Source: Astropecten irregularis (Eukaryota > Echinodermata > Asteroidea > Paxillosida > Astropectinidae). Taken from it: a stretch of 64,000 nt of DNA. Shown piece after piece: positions 42,001 through 54,744 of the stretch. Each line of letters begins with the position of its first letter. The stretch's first letter is position 1. The translations under genes and the position numbers were made by a program. Where the stretch lies: contig OZ020247.1 of the NCBI GenBank assembly GCA_963971285.1, forward strand, positions 7,894,614 to 7,958,613, given 5' to 3'. Under the pieces are notes generated by a model, which searched no databases, was not told the DNA's origin, and saw only the letters and a program-made list of their open reading frames with translations.

Positions 42001-44312
42001 CTGAAGTCGCCCTGCTTAGCGAAATCTGCAATGTTTTACAAATCATGCAATACCGGTTAACACTGTATGTGTATTATATATGACAGCGCGCTGTCCAATC
42101 CTATATTTTGAATACGATCTTTGAAATCTGCCTGCTCATTTCTGGGGCAAACTCAGTAAAAACAAAATTACACGTGTCTTTTTATTTTCAGTGTAGATCA
42201 TATATCTGAATTTTTGAACCTGAAGTCGCCCTGCTTAGCGAAATCTGCAATGTTTTACAAATCACGTTATGACGTGTTACACTGTATGTGTATTATATAT
42301 GACAGCGCGCTGTCCAATCCTATATTTTGATTACGATCTTTGAACTCTGCCTGCTCATTTCTGGGGCAAACGCAGGAAAAACAATATAACAGGTGTCTTT
42401 TTATTTTAGGTCCAGATCATAGATCTGAATTTTTGAACTTGAAGTTGCCCTGCTTAGCGAAATTTGTTATGATGTATATATCATATTATGACGTTCTACA
42501 CTGTATGTGTATTATATATATATGGCAGCGCGCGGTCAAATCCTATATTTTGAACACGATCTTTGGAATCTGCCTGCTCATTTCCGGGGCAAACTCAGGA
42601 AAAACAAAATTACACGTGTCTTTTTATTTTCAGTCTAGATCATAGATCTGAATTTTTGACCCTGAAGTCGCCCTGCTTAGCGAAATCTGCAATGTTTTAC
42701 AAAACATGCAATACCGGTTTACACTGAATGTGTATTATATATGGCAGCACGCAGTCTAATCCTATATTTTGAACACGATCTTTGAAAACTGCCTGCTCAT
42801 ATCTGGGGAAAACTCAGGTAAAACAAAATTACACGTGTCTTTTTATTTTCAGTGCAGATCATATATCTGAATTTTTTAACCTAAAGTCGCCCTGCTTAGC
42901 GAAATCTGCAATGTTTTACAAATCATGCAATACCGGTTTACACTGTATGTGTATTATATATGGCAGCACGCAGTCTAATCCTATATTTTGAACACGATCT
43001 TTGGAATCTGCCTGCTCATTTCTGGTAAAAATTCAGGTAAAACAAAATTACACTTATCTTTTTATTTTCAGTGTAGATCATATATCTGAATTTTTGAACC
43101 TGAAGTCGCCCTGCTTAGCGAAATCTGCAATGTTTTACAAATCACGTTATGACGTGTTACACTGTATGTGTATTATATATGACAGCGCGCTGTCCAATCC
43201 TATATTTTGAATACGATCTTTGAAATCTGCCTGCTCATTTCTGGGGCAAACTCAGTAAAAACAAAATTACACGTGTCTTTTTATTTTCAGTCTAGATCAT
43301 AGATCTGAATTTTTGACCCTGAAGTCGCCCTGCTTAGCGAAATCTGCAATGTTTTACAAAACATGCAATACCAGTTTACACTGTATGTGTATTATATATG
43401 GCAGCACGCAGTCTAATCCTATATTTTGAACACGATCTTTGAAAACTGCCTGCTCATTTCTGGGGAAAATTCAGGTAAAACAAAATTACACGTGTCTTTT
43501 TATTTTCAGTGCAGATCATGTATTTGAATTTTTTAACCTGAAGTCGCCCTGCTTAGCGAAATCTGCAATGTTTTACAAATCATGCAATACCGGTTAACAC
43601 TGTATGTGTATTATATGGCAGCACGCAGTCTAATCCTATATTTTGATCACGATCTTTGGAATCTGCCTGCTCATTTCTGGGGAAAATTCAGGTAAAACAA
43701 AATTACACGTGTCTTTTTATTTTCAGTGTAGATCATACATCTGAATTTTTGAACCTGAAGTCGCCCTGCTTAGCGAAATCTGCAATGTTTTACAAATCAC
43801 GTTATGACGTTTTACACTGTATGTGTATTATATATGACAGCGCGCTGTCCAATCCTATATTTTGAATACGATCTTTGAACTCTGCCTGCTCATTTCTGGG
43901 TCAAACTCGGGAAAAACAAAATTACACGTGTCTTTTTATTTCCAGTGTAGATCATATATCTGAATTTTTGAACCTGAAGTTGCCCTGCTTAGCGAAATCT
44001 GCAATGTTTTACAAATCATGCAATACCGGTTTACACTGTATGTGTATTATATATGGCAGCACGCAGTCTAATCCTATATTTTGAACACGATCTTTGGAAT
44101 CTGCCTGCTCATTTCTGGGGAAAATTCAGGTAAAACAAAATTACACGTGTCTTTTTATTTTCAGTGTAGATCATATATCTGAATGTTTTAACCTGAAGTC
44201 GCCCTGCTTAGCGAAATCTGCAATGTTTTACAAATCACGTTATGACGTGTTACACTGTATGTGTATTTTATATGACAGCGCGCTGTCCAATCCTATATTT
44301 TGAATACGATCT
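39048..44312 (+). repeat. Satellite zone 6: 3,292-bp 15-monomer repeat with inner 1,319-bp step
   Basis: Anchors 39,048, 39,490, 39,709, 40,364, 40,583 and 40,802 recur 3,292 bp later (42,340 to 44,094). A 1,319-bp (6-monomer) step links 41,021 with 42,340. Private changes include CAAACGCAGG, CTCATATCTGGGG, TGTATTTGAATTTTTT and CACTGAATGTG. Confidence 0.88.
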
Positions 44313-44535
44313 TTGAAATCTGCCTGCTCATTTCTGGGGCAAACTCAGGAAAAACAATATAACAGGTGTCTTTTTTTTTTAGGTCCAGATCATAGATCTG
44401 AATTTTTGAACATGAAGTTGCCCTGCTTAGCGAAATTTGTTATGATGTATATATCATATTTTGACGTTCTACACTGTATGTGTATTATATATATATGGCA
44501 GCGCGCGGTCAAATCCTATATTTTGAATACGATCT

Positions 44536-47500
44536 TTGGAATCTGCCTGCTCATTTCCGGGGCAAACTCAGGAAAAACAAAATTACACGTGTTTTTTTAT
44601 TTTCAGTCTAGATCATAGATCTGAATTTTTGACCCTGAAGTCGCCCTGCTTAGCGAAATCTGCAATGTTTTACAAAACATGCAATACCAGTTTACACTGT
44701 ATGTGTATAATATATGGCAGCACGCAGTCTAATCCTATATTTTGAACACGATCTTTGAAAACTGCCTGCTCATTTCTGGGGAAAATTCAGGTAAAACAAA
44801 ATTACACGTGTCTTTTTATTTTCAGTGCAGATCATATATTTGAATTTTTTAACCTGAAGTCGCCCTGCTTAGCGAAATCTGCAATGTTTTACAAATCATG
44901 CAATACCGGTTAACACTGTATGTGTATTATATGGCAGCACGCAGTCTAATCCTATATTTTGATCACGATCTTTGGAATCTGCCTGCTCATTTCTGGGGAA
45001 AATTCAGGTAAAACAAAATTACACGTGTCTTTTTATTTTCAGTGTAGATCATACATCTGAATTTTTGAACCTGAAGTCGCCCTGCTTAGCGAAATCTGCA
45101 ATGTTTTACAAATCACGTTATGACGTGTTACACTGTATGTGTATTATATATGACAGCGCGCTGTCCAATCCTATATTTTGAATACGATCTTTGAACTCTG
45201 CCTGCTCATTTCTGGGTCAAACTCGGGAAAAACAAAATTACACGTGTCTTTTTATTTCCAGTGTAGATCATATATCTGAATTTTTGAACCTGAAGTCGCC
45301 CTGCTTAGAGAAATCTGCAAAGTTTTACAAATCATGCAATACCGGTTTACACTCTATTTGTATTATATATGGCAGCACGCAGTCTAATCCTATATTTTGA
45401 ACACGATCTTTGGAATCTGCCTGCTCATTTCTGGGGAAAATTCAGGTAAAACAAAATTACACGTGTCTTTTTATTTTCAGTGCAGATCATATATCTGAAT
45501 TTTTTAACCTGAAGTCGCCCTGCTTAGCGAAATCTGCAATGTTTTACAAATCATGCAATACCGGTTAACACTGTATGTGTATTAAATGGCAGCACGCAGT
45601 CTAATCCTATATTTTGATCACGATCTTTGGAATCTGCCTGCTCATTTCTGGGGAAAATTCAGGTAAAACAAAATTACACGTGTCTTTTTATTTTCAGTGT
45701 AGATCATACATCTGAATTTTTGAACCTGAAGTCGCCCTGCTTAGCGAAATCTGCAATGTTTTACAAATCACGTTATGACGTTTTACACTGTATGTGTATT
45801 ATATATGACAGCGCGCTGTCCAATCCTATATTTTGAATACGATCTTTGAACTCTGCCTGCTCATTTCTGGGTCAAACTCGGGAAAAACAAAATTACACGT
45901 GTCTTTTTATTTCCAGTGTAGATCATATATCTGAATTTTTGAACCTGAAGTTGCCCTGCTTAGCGAAATCTGCAATGTTTTACAAATCATGCAATACCGG
46001 TTTACACTGTATGTGTATTATATATGGCAGCACGCAGTCTAATCCTATATTTTGAACACGATCTTTGGAATCTGCCTGCTCATTTCTGGGGAAAATTAAG
46101 GTAAAACAAAATTACACGTGTCTTTTTATTTTCAGTGCAGATCATATATCTGAATTTTTTAACCTGAAGTCGCCCTGCTTAGCGAAATCTGCAATGTTTT
46201 ACAAATCATGCAATACCGGTTAACACTGTATGTGTATTATATGGCAGCACGCAGTCTAATCCTATATTTTGATCACGATCTTTGGAATCTGCCTGCTCAT
46301 TTCTGGGGAAAATTCAGGTAAAACAAAATTACACGTGTCTTTTTATTTTCAGTGTAGATCATACATCTGAATTTTTGAACCTGAAGTCGCCCTGCTTAGC
46401 GAAATCTGCAATGTTTTACAAATCACGTTATGACGTGTTACACTCTATGTGTATTATATATGACAGCGCGCTGTCCAATCCTATATTTTGAATACGATCT
46501 TTGAACTCTGCCTGCTCATTTCTGGGTCAAACTCGGGAAAAACAAAATTACACGTGTCTTTTTATTTCCAGTGTAGATCATATATCTGAATTTTTGAACC
46601 TGAAGTCGCCCTGCTTAGCGAAATCTGCAATGTTTTACAAATCATGCAATACCGGTTTACACTGTATGTGTATTATATATGGCAGCACGCAGTCTAATCC
46701 TATATTTTGAACACGATCTTTGGAATCTGCCTGCTCATTTCTGGTCAAAATTCAGGTAAAACAAAATTACACGTATCTTTTTATTTTCAGTGTAGATCAT
46801 ATATCTGAATTTTTGAACCTGAAGTCGCCCTGCTTAGCGAAATCTGCAATGTTTTACAAATCACGTTATGACGTGTTACACTGTATGTGTATTATATATG
46901 ACAGCGCGCTGTCCAATCCTATATTTTGAATACGATCTTTGAAATCTGCCTGCTCATTTCTGGGGCAAACTCAGTAAAAACAAAATTACACGTGTCTTTT
47001 TATTTTCAGTGTAGATCATATATCTGAATTTTTGAACCTGAAGTCGCCCTGCTTAGCGAAATCTGCAATGTTTTACAAATCACGTTATGACGTGTTACAC
47101 TGTATGTGTATTATATATGACAGCGCGCTGTCCAATCCTATATTTTGAATACGATCTTTGAAATCTGCCTGCTCATTTCTGGGGCAAACTCAGGAAAAAC
47201 AATATAACAGGTGTCTTTTTATTTTAGGTCCAGATCATAGATCTGAATTTTTGAACTTGAAGTTGCCCTGCTTAGCGAAATTTGTTATGATGTATATATC
47301 ATATTATGACGTTCTACACTGTATGTGTATTATATATATATGGCAGCGCGCGGTCAAATCCTATATTTTGAACACGATCTTTGGAATCTGCCTGCTCATT
47401 TCCGGGGCAAACTCAGGAAAAACAAAATTACACGTGTCTTTTTATTTTCAGTCTAGATCATAGATCTGAATTTTTGACCCTGAAGTCGCCCTGCTTAGCG

Positions 47501-50210
47501 AAATCTGCAATGTTTTACAAAACATGCAATACCAGTTTACACTGTATGTGTAAAATATATGGCAGCACGCAGTCTAATCCTATATTTTGAACACGATCTT
47601 TGAAAACTGCCTGCTCATTTCTGGGGAAAATTCAGGTAAAACAAAATTACACGTGTCTTTTTATTTTCAGTGCAGATCATATATTTGAATTTTTTAACCT
47701 GAAGTCGCCCTGCTTAGCGAAATCTGCAATGTTTTACAAATCATGCAATACCGGTTAACACTGTATGTGTATTATATGGCAGCACGCAGTCTAATCCTAT
47801 ATTTTGATCACGATCTTTGGAATCTGCCTGCTCATTTCTGGGGAAAATTCAGGTAAAACAAAATTACACGTGTCTTTTTATTTTCAGTGTAGATCATACA
47901 TCTGAATTTTTGAACCTGAAGTCGCCCTGCTTAGCGAAATCTGCAATGTTTTACAAATCACGTTATGACGTGTTACACTGTATGTGTATTATATATGACA
48001 GCGCGCTGTCCAATCCTATATTTTGAATACGATCTTTGAACTCTGCCTGCTCATTTCTGGGTCAAACTCGGGAAAAACAAAATTACACGTGTCTTTTTAT
48101 TTCCAGTGTAGATCATATATCTGAATTTTTGAACCTGAAGTCGCCCTGCTTAGCGAAATCTGCAAAGTTTTACAAATCATGCAATACCGGTTTACACTCT
48201 ATGTGTATTATATATGGCAGCACGCAGTCTAATCCTATATTTTGAACACGATCTTTGGAATCTGCCTGCTCATTTCTGGGGAAAATTCAGGTAAAACAAA
48301 ATTACACGTGTCTTTTTATTTTCAGTGCAGATCATATATCTGAATTTTTTAACCTGAAGTCGCCCTGCTTAGCGAAATCTGCAATGTTTTACAAATCATG
48401 CAATACCGGTTAACACTGTATGTGTATTAAATGGCAGCACGCAGTCTAATCCTATGTTTTGATCACGATCTTTGGAATCTGCCTGCTCATTTCTGGGGAA
48501 AATTCAGGTAAAACAAAATTACACGTGTCTTTTTATTTTCAGTGTAGATCATACATCTGAATTTTTGAACCTGAAGTCGCCCTGCTTAGCGAAATCTGCA
48601 ATGTTTTACAAATCACGTTATGACGTGTTACACTGTATGTGTATTATATATGACAGCGCGCTGTCCAATCCTATATTTTGAATACAATCTTTGAACTCTG
48701 CCTGCTCATTTCTGGGTCAAACTCGGGAAAAACAAAATTACACGTGTCTTTTTATTTCCAGTGTAGATCATATATCTGAATTTTTGAACCTGAAGTCGCC
48801 CTGCTTAGCGAAATCTGCAAAGTTTTACAAATCATGCAATACCGGTTTACACTCTATGTGTATTATATATGGCAGCACGCAGTCTAATCCTATATTTTGA
48901 ACACGATCTTTGGAATCTGCCTGCTCATTTCTGGGGAAAATTCAGGTAAAACAAAATTACACGTGTCTTTTTATTTTCAGTGCAGATCATATATCTGAAT
49001 TTTTTAACCTGAAGTCGCCCTGCTTAGCGAAATCTGCAATGTTTTACAAATCATGCAATACCGGTTAACACTGTATGTGTATTAAATGGCAGCACGCAGT
49101 CTAATCCTATATTTTGATCACGATCTTTGGAATCTGCCTGCTCATTTCTGGGGAAAATTCAGGTAAAACAAAATTACACGTGTCTTTTTATTTTCAGTGT
49201 AGATCATACATCTGAATTTTTGAACCTGAAGTCGCCCTGCTTAGCGAAATCTGCAATGTTTTACAAATCACGTTATGACGTGTTACACTGTATGTGTATT
49301 ATATATGACAGCGCGCTGTCCAATCCTATATTTTGAATACAATCTTTGAACTCTGCCTGCTCATTTCTGGGTCAAACTCGGGAAAAACAAAATTACACGT
49401 GTCTTTTTATTTCCAGTGTAGATCATATATCTGAATTTTTGAACCTGAAGTCGCCCTGCTTAGCGAAATCTGCAATGTTTTACAAATCATGCAATACCGG
49501 TTTACACTGTATGTGTATTATATATGGCAGCACGCAGTCTTATCCTATATTTTGAACACGATCTTTGGAATCTGCCTGCTCATTTCTGGTCAAAATTCAG
49601 GAAAAACAAAATTACACGTGTCTTTTTATTTTCAGTCTAGATCATAGATCTGAATTTTTGACCCTGAAGTCGCCCTGCTTAGCGAAATCTGCAATGTTTT
49701 ACAAAACATGCAATACCAGTTTACACTGTATGTGTATTATATATGGCAGCACGCAGTCTAATCCTATATTTTGAACACGATCTTTGAAAACTGCCTGCTC
49801 ATTTCTGGGGAAAATTCAGGTAAAACAAAATTACACGTGTCTTTTTATTTTCAGTGCAGATCATATATCTGAATTTTTTAACCTGAAGTCGCCCTGCTTA
49901 GCGAAATCTGCAATGTTTTACAAATCATGCAATACCGGTTAACACTGTATGTGTATTATATGGCAGCACGCAGTCTAATCCTATATTTTGATCACGATCT
50001 TTGGAATCTGCCTGCTCATTTCTGGGGAAAATTCAGGTAAAACAAAATTACACGTGTCTTTTTATTTTCAGTGTAGATCATACATCTGAATTTTTGAACC
50101 TGAAGTCGCCCTGCTTAGCGAAATCTGCAATGTTTTACAAATCACGTTATGACATGCTACACTGTATGTGTATTATATATGACAGCGCGCTGTCCAATCC
50201 TATATTTTGA
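44536..50210 (+). repeat. Satellite zone 7: 655-bp 3-monomer HOR
   Basis: A trimer (219+218+218 bp) repeats at 44,972, 45,627 and 46,282, and again at 47,817, 48,472 and 49,127. The whole block is duplicated with an offset of 2,845 bp (44,536/47,381 and 44,972/47,817). Shared private changes are CTGCAAAGTTTTAC, CACTCTATGTG, TGTATTAAATGGC and GAATACAATCTTTG. Confidence 0.9.
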
Positions 50211-53190
50211 ATACGATCTTTGAAATCTGCCTGCTCATTTCTGGGGCAAACTCAGTAAAAACAAAATTACAAGTGTCTTTTTATTTTCAGTGTAGATCAT
50301 ATATCTGAATTTTTGAACCTGAAGTCGCCCTGCTTAGCGAAATCTGCAATGTTTTACAAATCACGTTATGACGTGTTACACTGTATGTGTATTATATATG
50401 ACAGCGCGCTGTCCAATCCTATATTTTGAATTCGATCTTTGAAATCTGCCTGCTCATTTCTGGGGCAAACTCAGTAAAAACAAAATTACACGTGTCTTTT
50501 TATTTTCAGTGTAGATCATATATCTGAATTTTTTAACCTGAAGTCGCCATGCTTAGCGAAATCTGCAATGTTTTACAAATCACGTTATGACGTGTTACAC
50601 TGTATGTGTATTATATATGACAGCGCGCTGTCCAATCCTCTCTTTTGATTACGATCTTTGAACTCTGCCTGCTCATTTCTTGGGCAAACTCAGGAAAAAC
50701 AATATAACAGGTGTCTTTTTATTTTAGGTCCAGATCATAGATCTGAATTTTTGAACTTGAAGTTGCCCTGCTTAGCGAAATTTGTTATGATGTATATATC
50801 CTATTATGACGTTCTACACTGTATGTGTATTATATATATATGGCAGCGCGCGGTCAAATCCTATATTTTGAACACGATCTTTGGAATCTGCCTGCTCATT
50901 TCCGGGGCAAACTCAGGAAAAACAAAATTACACGTGTCTTTTTATTTTCAGTCTAGATCATAGATCTGAATTTTTGACCCTGAAGTCGCCCTGCTTAGCG
51001 AAATCTGCAATGTTTTACAAAACATGCAATACCAGTTTACACTGTATGTGTATTATATATGGCAGCACGCAGTCTAATCCTATATTTTGAACACGATCTT
51101 TGAAAACTGCCTGCTCATTTCTGGGGAAAATTCAGGTAAAACAAAATTACACGTGTCTTTTTATTTTCAGTGCAGATCATATATCTGAATTTTTGAACCT
51201 GAAGTCGCCCTGCTTAGCGAAATCTGCAATGTTTTACAAATCATGCAATACCGGTTAACACTGTATGTGTATTATATGGCAGCACGCAGTCTAATCCTAT
51301 ATTTTGATCACGATCTTTGGAATCTGCCTGCTCATTTCTGGGGAAAATTCAGGTAAAACAAAATTACACGTGTCTTTTTATTTTCAGTGTAGCTCATACA
51401 TCTGAATTTTTTAACCTGAAGTCGCCCTGCTTAGCGAAATCTGCAATGTTTTACAAATCACGTTATGACGTGTTACACTGTATGTGTATTATATATGACA
51501 GCGCGCTGTCCAATCCTATATTTTGAATACGATCTTTGAACTCTGCCTGCTCATTTCTGGGTCAAACTCGGGAAAAACAAAATTACACGTGTCTTTTTAT
51601 TTCCAGTGTAGATCATATATCTGAATTTTTGAACCTGAAGTCGCCCTGCTTAGCGAAATCTGCAATGTTTTACAAATCATGCAATTATTACACTGTATGT
51701 GTATTATATATGGCAGCACGCAGTCTAATCCTATATTTTGAACACGATCTTTGGAATCTGCCTGCTCATTTCTGGTCAAAATTCATTTAAAACAAAATTA
51801 CACGTATCTTTGTATTTTCAGTGTAGATCATATATCTGAATTTTTTAACCTGAAGTCGCCCTGCTTAGCGAAATCTGCAATGTTTTACAAATCACGTTAT
51901 GACGTGTTACACTGTATGTGTATTATATATGACAGCGCGCTGTCCAATCCTATATTTTGAATACGATCTTTGAAATCTGCCTGCTCATTTCTGGGGCAAA
52001 CTCAGTAAAAACAAAATTACACGTGTCTTTTTATTTTCAGTGTAGATCATATATCTGAATTTTTTAACCTGAAGTCGCCATGCTTAGCGAAATCTGCAAT
52101 GTTTTACAAATCACGTTATGACGTGTTACACTGTATGTGTATTATATATGACAGCGCGCTGTCCAATCCTATATTTTGATTACGATCTTTGAACTCTGCC
52201 TGCTCATTTCTGGGGCAAACTCAGGAAAAACAATATAACAGGTGTCTTTTTATTTTAGGTCCAGATCATAGATCTGAATTTTTGAACTTGAAGTTGCCCT
52301 GCTTAGCGAAATCTGCAATGTTTTACAAATCACGTTATGACGTGTTACACTGTATGTGTATTATATATGACAGCGCGCTGTCCAATCCTATATTTTGATT
52401 ACGATCTTTGAACTCTGCCTGCTCATTTCTGGGGCAAACTCAGGAAAAACAATATAACAGGTGTCTTTTTATTTTAGGTCCAGATCATATATCTGATTTT
52501 TTTTACCTGAAGTCGCCCTGCTTAGCGAAATCTGCAATGTTTTACAAATCACGTTATGACGTGTTACACTGTATATGTATTATATATGACAGCGCGCTGT
52601 CCAATCCTATATTTTGAATACGATCTTTGAAATCTGCCTGCTCATTTCTGGGGCAAACTGCAGTAAAAACAAAATTACACGTGTCTTTTTATTTTCAGTG
52701 TAGATCATATATCTGAATTTTTGAACCTGAAGTCGCCCTGCTTAGCGAAATCTGCAATGTTTTACAAATCACGTTATGACATGCTTCACTGTATGTGTAT
52801 TATATGTGACAGCGCGCTGTCCAATCCTATATTTTGAACACGATCTTTGAAATCTGCCTGCTCATTTCTGGGTCAAACTCGGGAAAAACAAAATTACACG
52901 TGTCTTTTTATTTTCAGTGTAGATCATATATCTGAATTTTTGAACCTGAAGTCGCCCTGCTTAGCGAAATCTGCAATGTTTTACAAATCATGCAATACCG
53001 GTTTACACTGTATGTGTATTATATATGGCAGCACGCAGTCTAATCCTATATTTTGAACACGATCTTTGACATCTGCCTGCTCATTTCTGGGTCAAACTTA
53101 GGAAAAACAAAATTACACGTGTCTTTTTATTTTCAATGTAGATCATAGTTCTGAATTTTTGAAACTGACGTCGCCCTGCGTAGCGAAATC
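50210..53190 (+). repeat. Satellite zone 8: mixed right margin with hybrid monomers
   Basis: No clean HOR is seen. Monomers at 52,189 and 52,408 are hybrids that begin as the diverged class (ACAATATAACAGG, TTTTAGGTCCAGATC) and finish as the common class (CTGCAATGTTTTAC). The last unit before the interruption (53,047-53,190) carries extra substitutions (CAATGTAGATC, ATAGTTCTGAA, GAAACTGACGTCG, CTGCGTAGCG), as is usual at satellite edges. Confidence 0.8.
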
Positions 53191-53204
53191 CTCCCCCTAA
53201 AAAT

Positions 53205-53468
53205 AATTCCTAACGCGCTTTAGCAATGAGCCAATGTACAAACGATATTACGAAGGCGCGGAGCTTAACTATATGTCACTGACTATGCCAGACGACTGGC
53301 TCATGCCACGCTTATAGGCAAGCCCGTAGACCCTGCGTGGACAAAAATGAGTTTTGACATGAAATGGTCCTGGATTATGTTTGTCATAGTCAGTAATATT
53401 CGGTCTAGTTCACACCTTCGTGCATAGGTTTGTGCATGGGACCATTGTTAAAGCGCATGAGGATTTTT
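53205..53468. mobile_element. Foldback MITE interrupting the last satellite monomers
   Basis: About 264 bp of non-satellite DNA sits inside the array. Its ends form inverted repeats, 53,208-53,260 against 53,411-53,463, matching at about 38 of 53 positions (shared blocks GCGCTTTA, CAATG, ACAAAC, CGAAGG). A further inner pair is CTGACTATG / CATAGTCAG. There is no open frame of note, so it is a non-autonomous palindromic element of unassigned superfamily. The satellite before it stops at GCGAAATC and resumes at AATCCTATATTTTG, so about 70 bp of monomer are missing and no clean target-site duplication is visible. Confidence 0.8.
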
Positions 53469-53745
53469 CAAATCCTATATTTTGAACACGATCTTTGACA
53501 TCTGCCTGCTCATTTCTGGGTCAAACTTAGGAAAAACAAAATTACACGTGTCTTTTTATTTTCAGTGTAGATCTTATATCTGAATTTTTGAACCTGAAGT
53601 CGCCCTGCTTAGCGAAATCTGCAATGTTTTACAAATCACGTTATGACATGCTACACTGTATGTGTATTATATGTGACAGCGCGCTGTCCAATCCTATATT
53701 TTGAACACGATCTTTGAAATCTGCCTGCTCATTTCTGGGTCATTT
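53469..53745 (+). repeat. Terminal satellite units and array boundary
   Basis: Satellite resumes at AATCCTATATTTTG, runs through one full monomer and ends about 40 bp into the next, at CTCATTTCTGGGTCA (53,742). The monomer shares the private changes TTTGACATCTGCC and AAACTTAGG with the unit at 53,060-53,100, so the two were related before the element arrived. The sequence then becomes unique (TTTTGGGTAAGGC). Confidence 0.9.
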
Positions 53746-53901
53746 TGGGTAAGGCAAAAAATGTAATTAATATAGAATTATGAAAAAGGACATAAAAAGA
53801 CATGTAATTATGGTAAACCAAATGTCAATAAAACACAACCATGAATGACTCATGGCTAATGTTGTTTCCTCATTAAAAATCGAGTGAAGTGATTGAGTGA
53901 C
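53746..53901. other. AT-rich unique spacer next to the array
   Basis: No gene or recognised repeat is seen. The stretch holds an inverted pair CCATGA-5 bp-TCATGG around an AP-1-like TGACTCA, which is too little to call a regulatory site. Confidence 0.4.
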
Positions 53902-54236
53902 TTAAAGGTAGTATCATACTTTGTTAAGGAACCAAAACGGAAATGTTCACGGTAGAATCATACTGTTAAAATGTTTCCGCCTGAAATGGTGTATTTATCA
54001 AGAAATTAGTAAAACAACGACCGAAAATCTCTTTTGATCTTTTAAAAGATCAAAAATAAAAGAGAAAACACTTAAGAAATACTGTGGCCGTTTTTCACTG
54101 TTTTCTCAAAAGGTGGGCAACGCATGGGACTGATATTTTTTTTTTTTACAGATGACTGTTACTGTATCTGTCTTGGTATTTTTGCCCAAGAATCTGTATT
54201 TCTTTGATAAAAAGCAAAGTATGATACTACCATTAA
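53902..54236 (+). mobile_element. TTAA-flanked MITE, family 1, copy 1 (complete)
   Basis: The left end is TTAA followed by AGGTAGTATCATACTTTG. The right end is CAAAGTATGATACTACC followed by ATTAA. The 335-bp element has no coding capacity. A perfect 24-bp palindrome (54,032-54,055, centre CTTTTAAAAG) lies in its middle. TTAA target duplications with AGG...CCT termini fit the Kolobok DNA-transposon superfamily; this assignment is an inference from the ends alone. Confidence 0.8.
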
Positions 54237-54370
54237 CATGTACATGTATAATAATACATACGAGTGGCTCGAATATGTTTGCATTGCTTCTGCTAGCATG
54301 CACCAGGTTTTCCTTCGTTATAGTTACATTAAAATATCATGGAAGATACAGGAACAGTCACCTGTGAAAA

Positions 54371-54647
54371 TTAATGTTCAGTCCCATACGGTGCCCACGA
54401 TTTGAGAACACAGTAAAAAATGCCCACGTTATTTCTTATGTCTTTTCACCGCTATTTTTAAAAGATCAAAATTGTTTTTGGTCATTGTATTGGTTGTACT
54501 CCTTTTTTCTGGATAAATTCAGCATTTCAGGCAGAATAATCTTAACGGTATGTTTCTACCATCGCCATCTTTATACCCTGTAAGTTATAGCTAAATCTCT
54601 GAAGATTTCTGTTTCTGTATGCTACCACAGTATGATACTACCTTTAA
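54371..54647 (-). mobile_element. Family-1 MITE, copy 2, reverse orientation, truncated
   Basis: Read on the minus strand, this copy starts TTAA-AGGTAGTATCATACTG at 54,647. It shares GATCTTTTAAAA, the TCTGCCTGAAATG-type block and CGTATGGGACTGAA with copies 1 and 4. It lacks the distal part of copy 1 (the TTTGCCCAAGAATCTG section and the second terminal repeat). Confidence 0.7.
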
Positions 54648-54744
54648 AATACTTCTTGTGGAAGACGCAAGCTGCGTGATTCCAGACCAAATAATTATGA
54701 TGTAACAAAATTTATAATTGGTATTCAATACCAGGTATTGTCAA

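Larger units (their letters stand above)
1..53190 (+). repeat. About 219-bp satellite DNA array with higher-order structure
   Basis: About 243 head-to-tail monomers fill this stretch, all in one orientation. The first monomer occupies 1-219. Most units are 219 bp; others are 217-218 bp (short ATTATATGGCAGC end) or 220-223 bp (diverged class with a TATATATATGGCAGC end). Landmarks in order within a unit are: TTTTGAACACGATCTTTG, CTGCCTGCTCATTTCTGG, an A-rich stretch, ACACGTGTC, a TTTTTATTTTCAG pyrimidine tract, AGATCATATATCTGAA, CCCTGCTTAGCGAAAT, ATGTTTTACAAATCA, CACTGTATGTGTATTATA, then GACAGCGCGCTGTC or GGCAGCACGCAGTC. The array runs off the left edge, so its full size is unknown. A pericentromeric or other heterochromatic location is only inferred. 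Confidence 0.98.

Noticed and set aside
1..53056. A roughly 70-codon open frame repeated on the + strand in over 100 monomers
   Set aside because: It is a by-product of the repeat. It usually starts at TTG and not ATG, ends at the same TGA in each monomer, is shifted by 217-, 218- and 223-bp units, and resembles no protein family. The 84-112-residue versions only read through monomer junctions.
1..53742. CRISPR array or bacterial repeat cluster
   Set aside because: The units are over 200 bp with no short-repeat/unique-spacer pattern, and the neighbouring gene is a spliced animal gene.
1..53742. Firm call of a centromere
   Set aside because: HOR structure and length are suggestive, but no kinetochore evidence exists in sequence alone and the CENP-B-box resemblance is imperfect.
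53902..54236. piggyBac-type MITE
   Set aside because: TTAA target fits, but piggyBac ends begin with pyrimidines (CCY...); the AGG...CCT ends fit Kolobok-type elements better.
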